The notes beneath the pieces were generated by a model that was not told where the DNA came from, did no database searches, and saw only the letters and a program-made list of their open reading frames with translations. The position numbers were made by a program, and so were the translations under genes. Source: an uncultured Eubacteriales bacterium (GTDB taxonomy: Bacteria; Bacillota; Clostridia; Christensenellales; Borkfalkiaceae). From it: a DNA stretch of 7,825 nt. Below, piece by piece: positions 1 to 6,409 of the stretch; position 1 is the stretch's first letter; the number at the start of each line of letters is the position of its first letter. Location of the stretch: positions 1-7,825 of the forward strand of contig CADBSX010000001.1 in NCBI GenBank assembly GCA_902797515.1, given 5' to 3'.

Positions 1-37
1 CGTAGACCAACGCTCTATCCAATTGAGCTAATGGCGC
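1..37 (-). tRNA. tRNA-Arg (anticodon ACG), 5' part only
   Basis: Read on the minus strand from 37 down, the sequence gives an acceptor arm GCGCCAT, TA at positions 8-9, a D stem GCTC/GAGC with a GG-containing D loop, and an anticodon loop beginning CTACG. The anticodon ACG lies at 3-1, so the window cuts the gene immediately after the anticodon. ACG decodes CGU/CGC/CGA arginine codons after A34-to-inosine editing. The 3' half (T arm, acceptor 3' strand) is outside the window, so integrity cannot be confirmed, but the D stem pairs perfectly, unlike the copy upstream. Confidence 0.88.
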
Positions 38-69
38 ATATTCAGTTTTTGTGTTAATAACGGTCAAAC

Positions 70-119
70 GAACCTTTCGCTCCGTAGACCGACGCTCTAT
101 CCAGTTGGGCTAATGGCGC
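70..119 (-). pseudogene. degenerate tandem copy of tRNA-Arg(ACG)
   Basis: The 37 bases at 119-83 (minus strand) match the 5' half of the tRNA-Arg at 37-1 with only three differences, all T to C on the tRNA strand. One of them breaks a D-stem pair: the stem becomes GCCC opposite GAGC. After the anticodon ACG the similarity decays. The anticodon stem 3' strand is GCGAA instead of a complement to TCGGT, a TTCG remains but with no pairable T stem around it, and no acceptor 3' strand complementary to GCGCCAT appears before the next tRNA begins at 37. It is therefore a pseudogene or a 5'-tRNA fragment, not a working tRNA. It lies between the promoter at 218-246 and the apparently intact tRNA. Confidence 0.75.
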
Positions 120-167
120 GTAAAAATATAAAGTTTGGCGAATTTTGTTTTCCGTTTCCGCATTGCC

Positions 168-201
168 GAAAGGTAAATCCGTATTAAGGATACGCCCTTT
201 C
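168..201 (-). other. hairpin in the tRNA-Arg leader
   Basis: An imperfect inverted repeat lies between the predicted transcription start near 211 and the tRNA-like sequences. The outer arms GAAAGG (168-173) and CCTTTC (196-201) pair over 6 bp, and the inner arms ATCC (177-180) and GGAT (188-191) pair over 4 bp with a 7-base loop. It would fold in the precursor transcript upstream of the tRNA. No T tract follows it on the minus strand, so it does not look like an intrinsic terminator for the upstream gene. Function is unknown; it may only be a processing or stability element. Confidence 0.35.
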
Positions 202-217
202 CGTAAATCGCTTTATT

Positions 218-246
218 AGTATAGTATTTTTATTTCGTTTTGTCAA
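218..246 (-). promoter_or_regulatory. sigma-A/70-type promoter for the tRNA-Arg locus
   Basis: On the minus strand there is a perfect -35 box TTGACA (246-241), a 17-base spacer and a -10 box TATACT (223-218), predicting transcription from about 211. It starts only 7 bases after the vanZ-like stop codon and no terminator separates the two, so some read-through from the protein cluster into the tRNA is possible. The leader to the first tRNA-like sequence is roughly 90 bases. Confidence 0.8.
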
Positions 247-253
247 TCGTTTT

Positions 254-751
254 TCAGGTCTTGTCCTTTTCTTTTTTTATTTCTCGGATTTTTATCGCGA
301 CCGAAGCGAAAAGACAGCCCGCGATTGCGCCGAGAAAGTCTTCCGCCGCGTCAACGAGGTCGAAAATCCGCCCGGGGATGTATATCTGATAAACTTCATC
401 GATCACGGCGAACGCCGCGCATAAACTTACGCCGATCAAAAAAACGCATAAACGCTTCTTAATTCCGAAAACGTAACGCAATATAAAAATCAAAACGAAA
501 CCGAAAACCGCGAATTCCGCCGCGTGAGCAAGTCCTCGGACGATCGCGTCTATCCTCTTTACTTCCCTTTTTCTCGCGTTTTCGGGCATCTCTTCAAAGC
601 CTCCGACCGTTATTTCAGCGACCTTTTCAGATACGACGGAAGTGACGGCGTAAGACTTTTTTCCGCTCACCGAAGAATTGCAGACGACGAAAACCGCCGA
701 TAAAACGGCGGCAGATATTATCAATATTTTGATTAAAAATTTTTTCGTCAT
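254..751 (-). CDS. VanZ-family membrane protein
   Basis: 165 residues. An N-terminal hydrophobic segment (about 5-25) is followed by a soluble stretch, then three hydrophobic segments (about 78-96, 100-118, 137-155), with a basic C-terminus. The VanZ signature is present: R72 and H76 with E79-F80 entering the second membrane segment, then DE (118-119), YQ (121-122), PGR (126-128), D131 and D134, and a glycine-rich last helix around 141-145. VanZ itself gives low-level teicoplanin resistance, but most family members are uncharacterised envelope proteins, so no resistance role should be assumed. It is the last gene of the minus-strand cluster, 3 bases after the ZIP transporter stop codon, and is probably translated in coupling with it. 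The ATG at 751 is the first residue before the signal-like segment, which supports this start. Confidence 0.85.
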   Translation of the reverse strand: MTKKFLIKILIISAAVLSAVFVVCNSSVSGKKSYAVTSVVSEKVAEITVGGFEEMPENARKREVKRIDAIVRGLAHAAEFAVFGFVLIFILRYVFGIKKRLCVFLIGVSLCAAFAVIDEVYQIYIPGRIFDLVDAAEDFLGAIAGCLFASVAIKIREIKKEKDKT

Positions 752-754
752 ATT

Positions 755-1483
755 TCAGCCTAAAAGAACGTCGGCGGCCATCATAATTATAAATCCGAGG
801 ACTGCGCCGAGCGCGAACTTCTCCCCTTCGCCGTCTTCCGCAGTGACGTCCGCGAACATTTCGTATATCATAGCGCCCGCCGAAAAAGACATAAGATACG
901 GCAGAAGCAACGTCGCCGCCCGCGCGAGAAAAAAGCCGAAAAGTCCGCCGAGAGGCTCGACCATACCGCTTGTCACTCCTAATAATAGAGCCTTTTTTCT
1001 GCCTGCGGTTTTTCTTGCGGGCAGACTTATCGCCGCGCCTTCGGGTAAATTCTGCACGCCTATCCCGAACGCCACTCCGAGCGCGGAAAGCGCGGTTATT
1101 CCGCCTATCGCCGCCGCGCCGAACGCGAAACCGACCGCTATCCCCTCGGGAACGTTATGCGCGGTGACCGCTATGTAAAATCTCTTGTAATCCCCGCCCT
1201 CTTCGGAAAAAATTTTTCCTATCGCGAACATAAACAAACTTCCGAAAAGAACGCCCGCGACAACCGCTACAACGGGCGGTATTCCCGTTTCGAACGAAAG
1301 CGAAGGAAGTATGAGCGACCACACCGCCGCCGCTATCATTATCCCCGCCGAAAAACCGTTGATAATCGACTTATAGCGGAGTATGAAGTTATTCGGCAAC
1401 AGGCATGTCAAAAGAGAGCCGAGCGTAGTCATGGCGAAGATGAAGAGAAGTCCCGAAAGGCACTGAAAAAATACGTCCGTCAT
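755..1483 (-). CDS. ZIP-family divalent metal transporter (GufA/ZupT-like)
   Basis: 242 residues with about eight hydrophobic segments, the expected ZIP fold. The metal-site helices are clear: HNVPEG (109-114) in TM4 and QNLPEG (144-149) in TM5, with GMVEPLGG (173-180) in TM6, the pattern of the bacterial GufA/ZupT branch. Family members import Zn(II) and sometimes Fe(II) or Mn(II) into the cytoplasm down a gradient; the exact metal cannot be read from the sequence. The loop between TM3 and TM4 (about 90-102), often His-rich in ZIP proteins, has no histidine here but has several acidic residues. The start ATG at 1483 is preceded by AAAGGA about 9 bases upstream. It lies 47 bases after ddl and 3 bases before the VanZ-like gene. 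A link to cell-wall genes is not obvious; co-transcription may be incidental. Confidence 0.9.
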   Translation of the reverse strand: MTDVFFQCLSGLLFIFAMTTLGSLLTCLLPNNFILRYKSIINGFSAGIMIAAAVWSLILPSLSFETGIPPVVAVVAGVLFGSLFMFAIGKIFSEEGGDYKRFYIAVTAHNVPEGIAVGFAFGAAAIGGITALSALGVAFGIGVQNLPEGAAISLPARKTAGRKKALLLGVTSGMVEPLGGLFGFFLARAATLLLPYLMSFSAGAMIYEMFADVTAEDGEGEKFALGAVLGFIIMMAADVLLG

Positions 1484-1530
1484 AAAAATTTTTCCTTTGT
1501 GGTTTTACTGAAATATTTTATGCGGCGACT

Positions 1531-2661
1531 TTACTTTTTTGTTACGCCCCCTTTCGTTCCGCCTTTTCCGAAAGAGAAAGACAAATTACTTTTTCCGTAA
1601 GAAAAGACGTTCGATTTGTATTTATTATGTTCTTTTATTCCCTCTTCTATGAGTTCGCCGAGCATTACCGAAAAATTTTCGGTGGAATCGGTAAAGAGGT
1701 AGTAAGCGAGAGAGCCCGGGACGGAATTTATTTCGTTCAGATACACTTCTCCGTCCTTTAAAAGATAATCTATCCTTATTACGCCCGTAAAACCGAGTTT
1801 CCTATACACGTCCTCGGTTATTTTCTTTATTTTCCCCGAAACGTTTTCCGGTATATCAGCGGGGAACTTCCTTTCCGCCCCTGCGCCGTATTTGTCCTCG
1901 AAAGTAAGGATATCGTTTGCGCTTACGGGCTCTTCCGTTTCGGAAACGACGCATTTGCCGTCCGACCTGTAACACGCGCAGTTTATTTCCCTGAAATTTT
2001 CCAGAGCGACCTCGACGATCGCGGACGCGTCGAACCTGAAAGCGAGGTCGAAAGCGTCGAAGAGTTCTTCTTCGCTTTTTACGAGCGTTATTCCTATACT
2101 GCTGCCGAGATTAGACGGTTTGACGATGAGCGGCAAGCCTATTTTCCCGACCGTCTCTTTTACGACTTTCGCCCTGTCGGCATAGTACTCTTCTCTGTCC
2201 GCTTTAACGTACCGAAGAGTTTTCACGCCTATTCCTTTTAGCGCGATTTTAGTGTAATACTTATCCATACTCGCCGCCGAAGAGAATATCGAAGGCGAGG
2301 CGAAAGGTATTCCGGAAAGCCGTAAAATTCCCGCGAGACTGCCGTCCTCGCCGTTCAGTCCGTGCAGGCAGTTTATAGCGCAGTACGCTCTTAAAAGGGG
2401 CTTTATTCTGTTTTTCTTCACCGCGTAAAGACAGGGATCGCCCGCGAAAACCGCCGCTTTTTGCACGGCTTTGAAATTTTCGGTTTTATACCACGACAAA
2501 TCTTTGAGCATATCGCCCGTAAACCAACGGTTCTCGCGGTCGATATATACGGGCACGGCGTTGTATTTACCGCCGAGGCAGTTCGCCGTCATCACTCCCG
2601 TTACGACGGACACGTCGTGCTCCGACGACGCCCCGCCGAAAAATACGAGTACGTTTTTCAT
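1531..2661 (-). CDS. ddl: D-alanine--D-alanine ligase
   Basis: 376 residues, ATP-grasp fold. It joins two D-Ala using ATP in the cytoplasm to make the dipeptide that MurF uses. Visible landmarks: SSEHDVS at 12-18 (E14 equals E15 of E. coli DdlB), HGLNGEDG at 100-107, SMDK at 131-134, the ATP-binding KPSNLGSSIG at 181-190, KY at 257-258 in the omega loop (Y258 equals Y216 of DdlB, which favours D-Ala over D-lactate as second substrate), RIDY at 296-299 and NEINSVPGS at 309-317. The last motif differs from the common NTxPGMT, and the DdlB S281 position appears to be tyrosine (Y321), which resembles a divergent clostridial Ddl subgroup as I recall it. The C-terminal tail after about residue 355 is glycine/lysine-rich and looks dispensable. 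The gene follows murF by 32 bases. The AAGGAG at 2681-2676 is an unusually long 14 bases from the ATG. Confidence 0.93.
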   Translation of the reverse strand: MKNVLVFFGGASSEHDVSVVTGVMTANCLGGKYNAVPVYIDRENRWFTGDMLKDLSWYKTENFKAVQKAAVFAGDPCLYAVKKNRIKPLLRAYCAINCLHGLNGEDGSLAGILRLSGIPFASPSIFSSAASMDKYYTKIALKGIGVKTLRYVKADREEYYADRAKVVKETVGKIGLPLIVKPSNLGSSIGITLVKSEEELFDAFDLAFRFDASAIVEVALENFREINCACYRSDGKCVVSETEEPVSANDILTFEDKYGAGAERKFPADIPENVSGKIKKITEDVYRKLGFTGVIRIDYLLKDGEVYLNEINSVPGSLAYYLFTDSTENFSVMLGELIEEGIKEHNKYKSNVFSYGKSNLSFSFGKGGTKGGVTKK

Positions 2662-2693
2662 AATATCGAATTTAACTCCTTCTCTTTATAAAT

Positions 2694-4253
2694 TTATAAA
2701 TATCTGTCGGGGATATCGTTTGCAAACAGTACCACGTCCCCGCTCTTTACCTCTGTTCCGAGTATCTTTTTCGCGCCGCCGACAGAATCCGTCTTTACCG
2801 TTTCGCCCGAAAAGCCCCTCGCTATCGCGTCCGCGTTTTTGCCGAAGGCTATCACCTTATCCGCCGCGCCCGAAAACGCCTTTCCGACTTCTTCGTTTAT
2901 CCGTTCCGCGTCGTCAGACTCCACTATCCCCGCCGTCACGACGATCTTTCCGCCTTTATACGCTGCGAGGACTTCCGCGGCGGCTCTTATCCCCTCGATA
3001 TTCGCGTTGTATCCGTCGTCGATAACCGTTATCCCTGACGGCGTTTTTATTTCTTCCAAGCGATGCTTTTCGCCTTTAAGCCCGCTTATAGCGATAACTA
3101 TATCCTCGTCCTTTACTCCGAGTTTCGAGGCGACCGCCGCCGCGACGCAAATATCGGTGACGGCGTGCCGACCGAGCAGAAAACACGAACAGGAATACTT
3201 CTTGCCGAAAATCACGATATCGAAAAGTATTTTTCCCTCTTTCAAAACTACGTTTTCGGCGCGGACGTCCTTGCCGTTTATGCCCGCGAGGTATTTTTCT
3301 TTTTCACACTTTTCATACAGTTCCGCGCTGCCCGACGTATCGGAAGAAAACACCGCGAAACCGCCTTTCAATTCTTCTATAAGTTCGTATTTCGTCCTTT
3401 TAACGCCCTCTATTCCGCCGAGCGTCGCCGTGTGCTGTTCGGTTATCGCGGTTATAACGCCTATTTTAGGCCTCACCATTTCGCATATCTCTTTTATATC
3501 GCCCGCGCGCCGCGCGCCCATTTCGCATACGAAGATCTCGTGTTCTTCTCCGAGTTTTTCCACCGTCTTGCAAATTCCGAGAGGCGTGTTGTAAGATTCG
3601 GGCGTTTTAAGCGCGGTATATTTTCGGGAAAGCATTTCAAAAAGGTAATTTTTGACCGAAGTCTTTCCCGCGCTGCCCGTTATTCCTATCACCGTAAGGT
3701 CGGGGCGGCTTTTAAGTTTTTCCGCGCATTTTCTCTTGCTCGCAAGGTATTTCGCTCTGTCTAACGGATAAAGCGCGGTCGCGGACAGCGGCAATAACAA
3801 AGGAATAAAAAACGAACAGAAACCTACCGCCGTTATCCCCGAATATTCCCCGAAGCCGAGTTTTTCCAAAAAAGCGAGCGGAAAGTACGCGGAAAAACAC
3901 AGCCCTGAAAAAAGGATAACGGCGAGGACGTATATCCTCGTAAATCGCGCCGTGAATTTAACTCTTTTGACCGTTTTCCCCGCGAGGGCGTAAGCGAACG
4001 GTATCCCTATCCCTAAAACGGCGAAAAGGCAGACGGTCACGGGGAAATCGTCGGATACTGCCGACAAAGTGAGAAGGGCGAGCGTATAAAGACAGGAAAA
4101 ACGCGCCGTTTTAAGACTTTCCGCCTTCGTCGCGGCACAGGAAAAAAACTCGCCTATCCTGTATCCGCACTGCTGAAATACAGCCGACAGTTTAAAGTCG
4201 AAACATATAAAAGAAAACGCGGAAATCATAAAAAATAAGAGGTACAGTATCAT
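2694..4253 (-). CDS. murF: MurF-like Mur ligase with N-terminal membrane domain
   Basis: 519 residues from the ATG at 4253. MurF adds D-Ala-D-Ala to UDP-MurNAc-tripeptide using ATP. The C-terminal part is a clear Mur ligase: P-loop GITGSAGKTS (190-199), SYNTPLG (220-226), EMGAR (244-248), the KYE lysine expected to be carbamylated (K288), LGRHAVTD (360-367) and DDGYNAN (412-418). The first ~165 residues are not the usual UDP-binding domain but five hydrophobic segments (about 1-19, 52-68, 70-91, 106-127, 138-162). The C-terminal end reads LFANDIPDRYL, without the KGSR-type motif of classical MurF. The start was chosen because the ATG overlaps the hydrolase stop as ATGA; an in-frame ATG at 4319 would add 22 residues but overlap the hydrolase by 70 bases. 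The ligase class is certain; the acceptor substrate is less so, and another canonical MurF may exist elsewhere. Confidence 0.85.
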   Translation of the reverse strand: MILYLLFFMISAFSFICFDFKLSAVFQQCGYRIGEFFSCAATKAESLKTARFSCLYTLALLTLSAVSDDFPVTVCLFAVLGIGIPFAYALAGKTVKRVKFTARFTRIYVLAVILFSGLCFSAYFPLAFLEKLGFGEYSGITAVGFCSFFIPLLLPLSATALYPLDRAKYLASKRKCAEKLKSRPDLTVIGITGSAGKTSVKNYLFEMLSRKYTALKTPESYNTPLGICKTVEKLGEEHEIFVCEMGARRAGDIKEICEMVRPKIGVITAITEQHTATLGGIEGVKRTKYELIEELKGGFAVFSSDTSGSAELYEKCEKEKYLAGINGKDVRAENVVLKEGKILFDIVIFGKKYSCSCFLLGRHAVTDICVAAAVASKLGVKDEDIVIAISGLKGEKHRLEEIKTPSGITVIDDGYNANIEGIRAAAEVLAAYKGGKIVVTAGIVESDDAERINEEVGKAFSGAADKVIAFGKNADAIARGFSGETVKTDSVGGAKKILGTEVKSGDVVLFANDIPDRYL

Positions 4254-4915
4254 ATATCGTTTCCCGTTAAAAAAGTAAAGGCTTTCGCGTTGAATTCGTC
4301 GGGATATTCCGAAAAACAAAAATGCCCCGCGGAAGGAATAACGTAAAGTTTGCCGTTTTCAAGCAATTTCTTCATTCGTTTTTCCGTTCCGAGGGGCGTT
4401 TCCTTGTCCTTCTTCCCGCAGATTATAAGGCACTTGTTTTTCAGTTTTCCGACTTCGCCGTCGAGGTGTTCGTTCACTATCTTTATAAAACTCTTTTGCA
4501 TTATCGGATCGAGACTTCTGTAATCCGACGAGTAAAACGACTTCAATCTCTCTTTTCCGACAAATTTTTTGAGTAAAATAAAAGACGCCCGTTTAAGATA
4601 GTACTTTATCTTCCGTCGCGGTTTGAGTCCCGCCGCGCCCGTAAAAACTATTCTGTCTATCCTGTCGTCTCCGCCTGCGAGCCTTACCGCGACTCTCGCG
4701 CCGAAAGAGTGAGCGAGAACGTCCGCTTTTTCCGCGCCGAGTTCGTCTAAAACTCTCTTTATTTCTTCCGCGTAATCGTCGAGCGAAAAAGGATATTCCA
4801 TCGTGGGACTTTTACCGAATCCCGTCATATCCACCGCCACGACGCGGAAAAACCGCGAGAAAAAATTTATCTGATAAGTGAAACTTTCCTTGTTCGAGAG
4901 ATAGCCGTGCAGCAT
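4250..4915 (-). CDS. alpha/beta hydrolase (start uncertain)
   Basis: 221 residues from the first ATG. It is an alpha/beta-hydrolase fold enzyme: the oxyanion motif HGYLSN is at 3-8, VDMTGFGKS at 28-36, the nucleophile elbow AHSFGA at 68-73 (Ser70), the acid in GKKDKETP (Asp170) and the catalytic His in SAGHFCF (His198), so the triad is complete. The substrate cannot be deduced. The start at 4915 looks truncated: codons 4978-4916 in the same frame encode a plausible first strand (ETTIAGL, then GKVLLMLHG), but no ATG, GTG or TTG occurs before the in-frame stop at 5002-5000. Candidate starts are ATT (4978) or ATA (4975) behind GGAG at 4987-4984 inside the end of rimI. The gene sits where tsaD is often found after rimI, and its stop overlaps the MurF-like start by 4 bases. 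Confidence 0.85.
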   Translation of the reverse strand: MLHGYLSNKESFTYQINFFSRFFRVVAVDMTGFGKSPTMEYPFSLDDYAEEIKRVLDELGAEKADVLAHSFGARVAVRLAGGDDRIDRIVFTGAAGLKPRRKIKYYLKRASFILLKKFVGKERLKSFYSSDYRSLDPIMQKSFIKIVNEHLDGEVGKLKNKCLIICGKKDKETPLGTEKRMKKLLENGKLYVIPSAGHFCFSEYPDEFNAKAFTFLTGNDI

Positions 4916-4971
4916 CAGTAAGACTTTCCCCCGACCTTTATCCGTCGCGCTTAAACCGGCAATAGTAGTTT

Positions 4972-5400
4972 CTATAATTTTTTCTCCATTATTATCGCGT
5001 CAACGCCCGATCCGTAATAATTCTCTCTCTCGCCTATTTTTGAAAATCCGATCTTTTCGTAACAGGCGATCGCGGGGGCGTTGTCGCGCCTCACTTCGAG
5101 AAGAACTCTTTCGACTTCCCTCTTTTTAAGTTCGCCTAACGCGGCGAGAAAAAGCGAAGTCGCAACTCCCTTTTTACGGAATTTTTCCCTCGTCGCTACG
5201 AGAAGTATATCCGCCGTCTCGAAAACGTAGTCCGCGCCGATATAACCGACCAATTCCCCGCTTTCCTCAAAGACGAAACCTATAAAGGAACGCGAAGAAA
5301 AAGTCGCCTCGATCATCTTTTCGCTCCACGGATCGGGAAAACATTCCTTTTCCGCCTCGGCAATAAAGGGAATATCCCCCTTTTCCCACGGGCGTATCAA
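4972..5400 (-). CDS. rimI: ribosomal protein S18-alanine N-acetyltransferase
   Basis: 142-residue GNAT acetyltransferase that uses acetyl-CoA to acetylate the N-terminal Ala of ribosomal protein S18; family members can have broader N-terminal targets. Visible features: CFPDPWS (20-26), the acetyl-CoA pyrophosphate loop FRKKGVA (74-80), LEVRRDN (101-107) with E102 matching the catalytic Glu of Salmonella RimI, YEKIGF (114-119) with Y114 matching its catalytic Tyr, and a C-terminal ENYYGSGVDAIIM (126-138). The start is TTG at 5400, overlapping the tsaB stop as TTGA; a strong GGAGG lies 7 bases upstream, and the next ATG would remove 28 conserved residues. Its neighbours tsaE and tsaB are the usual company of rimI, which supports the assignment over other GNAT enzymes. 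Confidence 0.92.
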   Translation of the reverse strand: MIRPWEKGDIPFIAEAEKECFPDPWSEKMIEATFSSRSFIGFVFEESGELVGYIGADYVFETADILLVATREKFRKKGVATSLFLAALGELKKREVERVLLEVRRDNAPAIACYEKIGFSKIGERENYYGSGVDAIIMEKKL

Positions 5401-6008
5401 AGTTCTTCCTCCGCCTGACTTTTCTTTACGTAAAGGGGAACGAGGCTCTCGCGGTCGTAAGTCGCGAGAGAAAGTTTGCTTTCAACGGCGTTTATAAATC
5501 CGCGGAAGGGATCCGCCGCGACGCATTTGAAACCGTCGCTTGCCTTGTCGCATATCACTTCGTAATTTTCGGATAATTTTTTGATTTTTTCGGAATTTAC
5601 GAATTCAGGCGGATATATCACGTTATTCAAGCCGTCGAAACCGCAGGCGTAATAATTTCCGTGCCGCGCGTCTATCACGGCGAGGCGGTCGTTGCCGTCC
5701 GATATATCATACGCGAGAGACTCGAAAGAGGTTACTTTGAGAACTTTTTTTCCGAACGCGAAAGCGAAGGCTTTTACCGTCGCGATACCTATTCTTATGC
5801 CCGTGAAAGATCCCGCGCCGACCGCGCAGGCGAAAACGTCGATATCTTCCGCTTTAAGCCCCGCTTTTTTAAGGCACTTCTCTATCGTTTCCATTAAAAC
5901 GACCGAGTGATTGAGACTGCAATCGGGGATAAACTCCGCCGCTTTTTTCTCTCCGCCGACCGCGACCGTGAGCCAAGGTCCGCTCGTATCTATCGCCAAA
6001 TAGTTCAT
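5397..6008 (-). CDS. tsaB: tRNA t6A biosynthesis protein TsaB
   Basis: 203 residues from the ATG at 6008. TsaB is the ASKHA-fold partner that dimerises with TsaD and works with TsaE to transfer the threonylcarbamoyl group to A37 of ANN-decoding tRNAs. Signatures: LAIDTS (4-9), NHS (33-35), AVGAGSFTGIRIG (62-74; usually GPGSFTGIRIG), IDARHGNYY (112-120) and PLYVKKSQAE (191-200). A frame open further upstream would add 34 lysine/arginine-rich residues overlapping tsaE and is rejected. The ATG overlaps the tsaE stop as ATGA, with AAGGA about 10 bases upstream. The C-terminus overlaps the rimI TTG start. Length fits the short end of the family. Confidence 0.95.
   Translation of the reverse strand: MNYLAIDTSGPWLTVAVGGEKKAAEFIPDCSLNHSVVLMETIEKCLKKAGLKAEDIDVFACAVGAGSFTGIRIGIATVKAFAFAFGKKVLKVTSFESLAYDISDGNDRLAVIDARHGNYYACGFDGLNNVIYPPEFVNSEKIKKLSENYEVICDKASDGFKCVAADPFRGFINAVESKLSLATYDRESLVPLYVKKSQAEEEL
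5408..5412 (-). promoter_or_regulatory. Shine-Dalgarno site deciding the rimI TTG start
   Basis: GGAGG on the minus strand (5412-5408), inside the 3' end of tsaB, 7 bases upstream of the TTG at 5400. It is the strongest ribosome-binding site in the window and justifies a TTG start for rimI over any later ATG. Confidence 0.75.
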
Positions 6009-6403
6009 AGGATTATTTTCCTTTCGGTTTCGCTTATTTTTTCTATCTTTACTCTTTTCACGGTTTTCGGCAATACGTCCGCGATGTTTTCCGCCCACTC
6101 GATAAGGCATATTCCGCCGCCGTAAAAGTAATCGGTAAGCCCGAGACTTTCCGCGTCCTCGCCCGACGAAAGGCGATAACAGTCGTAATGGTAGAGTTTC
6201 CCGCCGTAATCGTTCATATATGCATACGTAGGGCTCGTTATTTCGTCTTTTATTCCGAGACCTTTCGCCACGCCTTTGGCGAAAACGGTCTTTCCCGCGC
6301 CCATTTCGCCTCTTAATAGCACGACGTCGCCCTTTTTCAAGGTTTCGGCGTACTTTTCGGCTATGGATATAGTCTGCTCGTAAGATTTGCTTATGTATTC
6401 CAT
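6005..6403 (-). CDS. tsaE: tRNA t6A biosynthesis ATPase TsaE
   Basis: 132 residues from the ATG at 6403. TsaE is a small P-loop ATPase that binds the TsaB-TsaD dimer and is needed for turnover in t6A synthesis. Visible motifs: Walker A GEMGAGKT (32-39), switch-like SPTY (57-60), HYDCYRL (72-78) with D74 in the Walker B position, and IEWAE (101-105). A TTG at 6418 is in frame but sits on the predicted -10 box, so ATG 6403 is preferred. There is no Shine-Dalgarno sequence upstream, and the predicted transcription start coincides with the ATG (see the promoter entry). It is the first gene of the minus-strand cluster and overlaps tsaB by 4 bases. Confidence 0.94.
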   Translation of the reverse strand: MEYISKSYEQTISIAEKYAETLKKGDVVLLRGEMGAGKTVFAKGVAKGLGIKDEITSPTYAYMNDYGGKLYHYDCYRLSSGEDAESLGLTDYFYGGGICLIEWAENIADVLPKTVKRVKIEKISETERKIIL

Positions 6404-6409
6404 AGATAG

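Noticed and set aside
1..119. tRNA-flanked integration (att) site from a mobile element
   Set aside because: The duplicated part is the 5' half of the tRNA, whereas integrases usually duplicate the 3' end, and no integrase or foreign genes lie nearby.
254..2661. VanZ-like gene plus D-Ala ligase as a glycopeptide-resistance cluster
   Set aside because: The ligase keeps the Lys-Tyr pair of D-Ala-D-Ala ligases, not the VanA-type substitution, and there is no VanH, VanX, VanY or VanRS. VanZ homologues are common in susceptible bacteria.
2839..3594. Plus-strand open frames across the MurF-like gene
   Set aside because: Ser/Pro/Ile-rich low-information translation opposite well-conserved Mur ligase motifs; an antisense shadow caused by codon bias.
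6009..6110. N-terminal extension of TsaB by 34 residues
   Set aside because: The extension is lysine/arginine-rich, lies wholly within tsaE and lacks similarity to TsaB; the ATGA overlap start at 6008 gives the canonical LAIDTS N-terminus.
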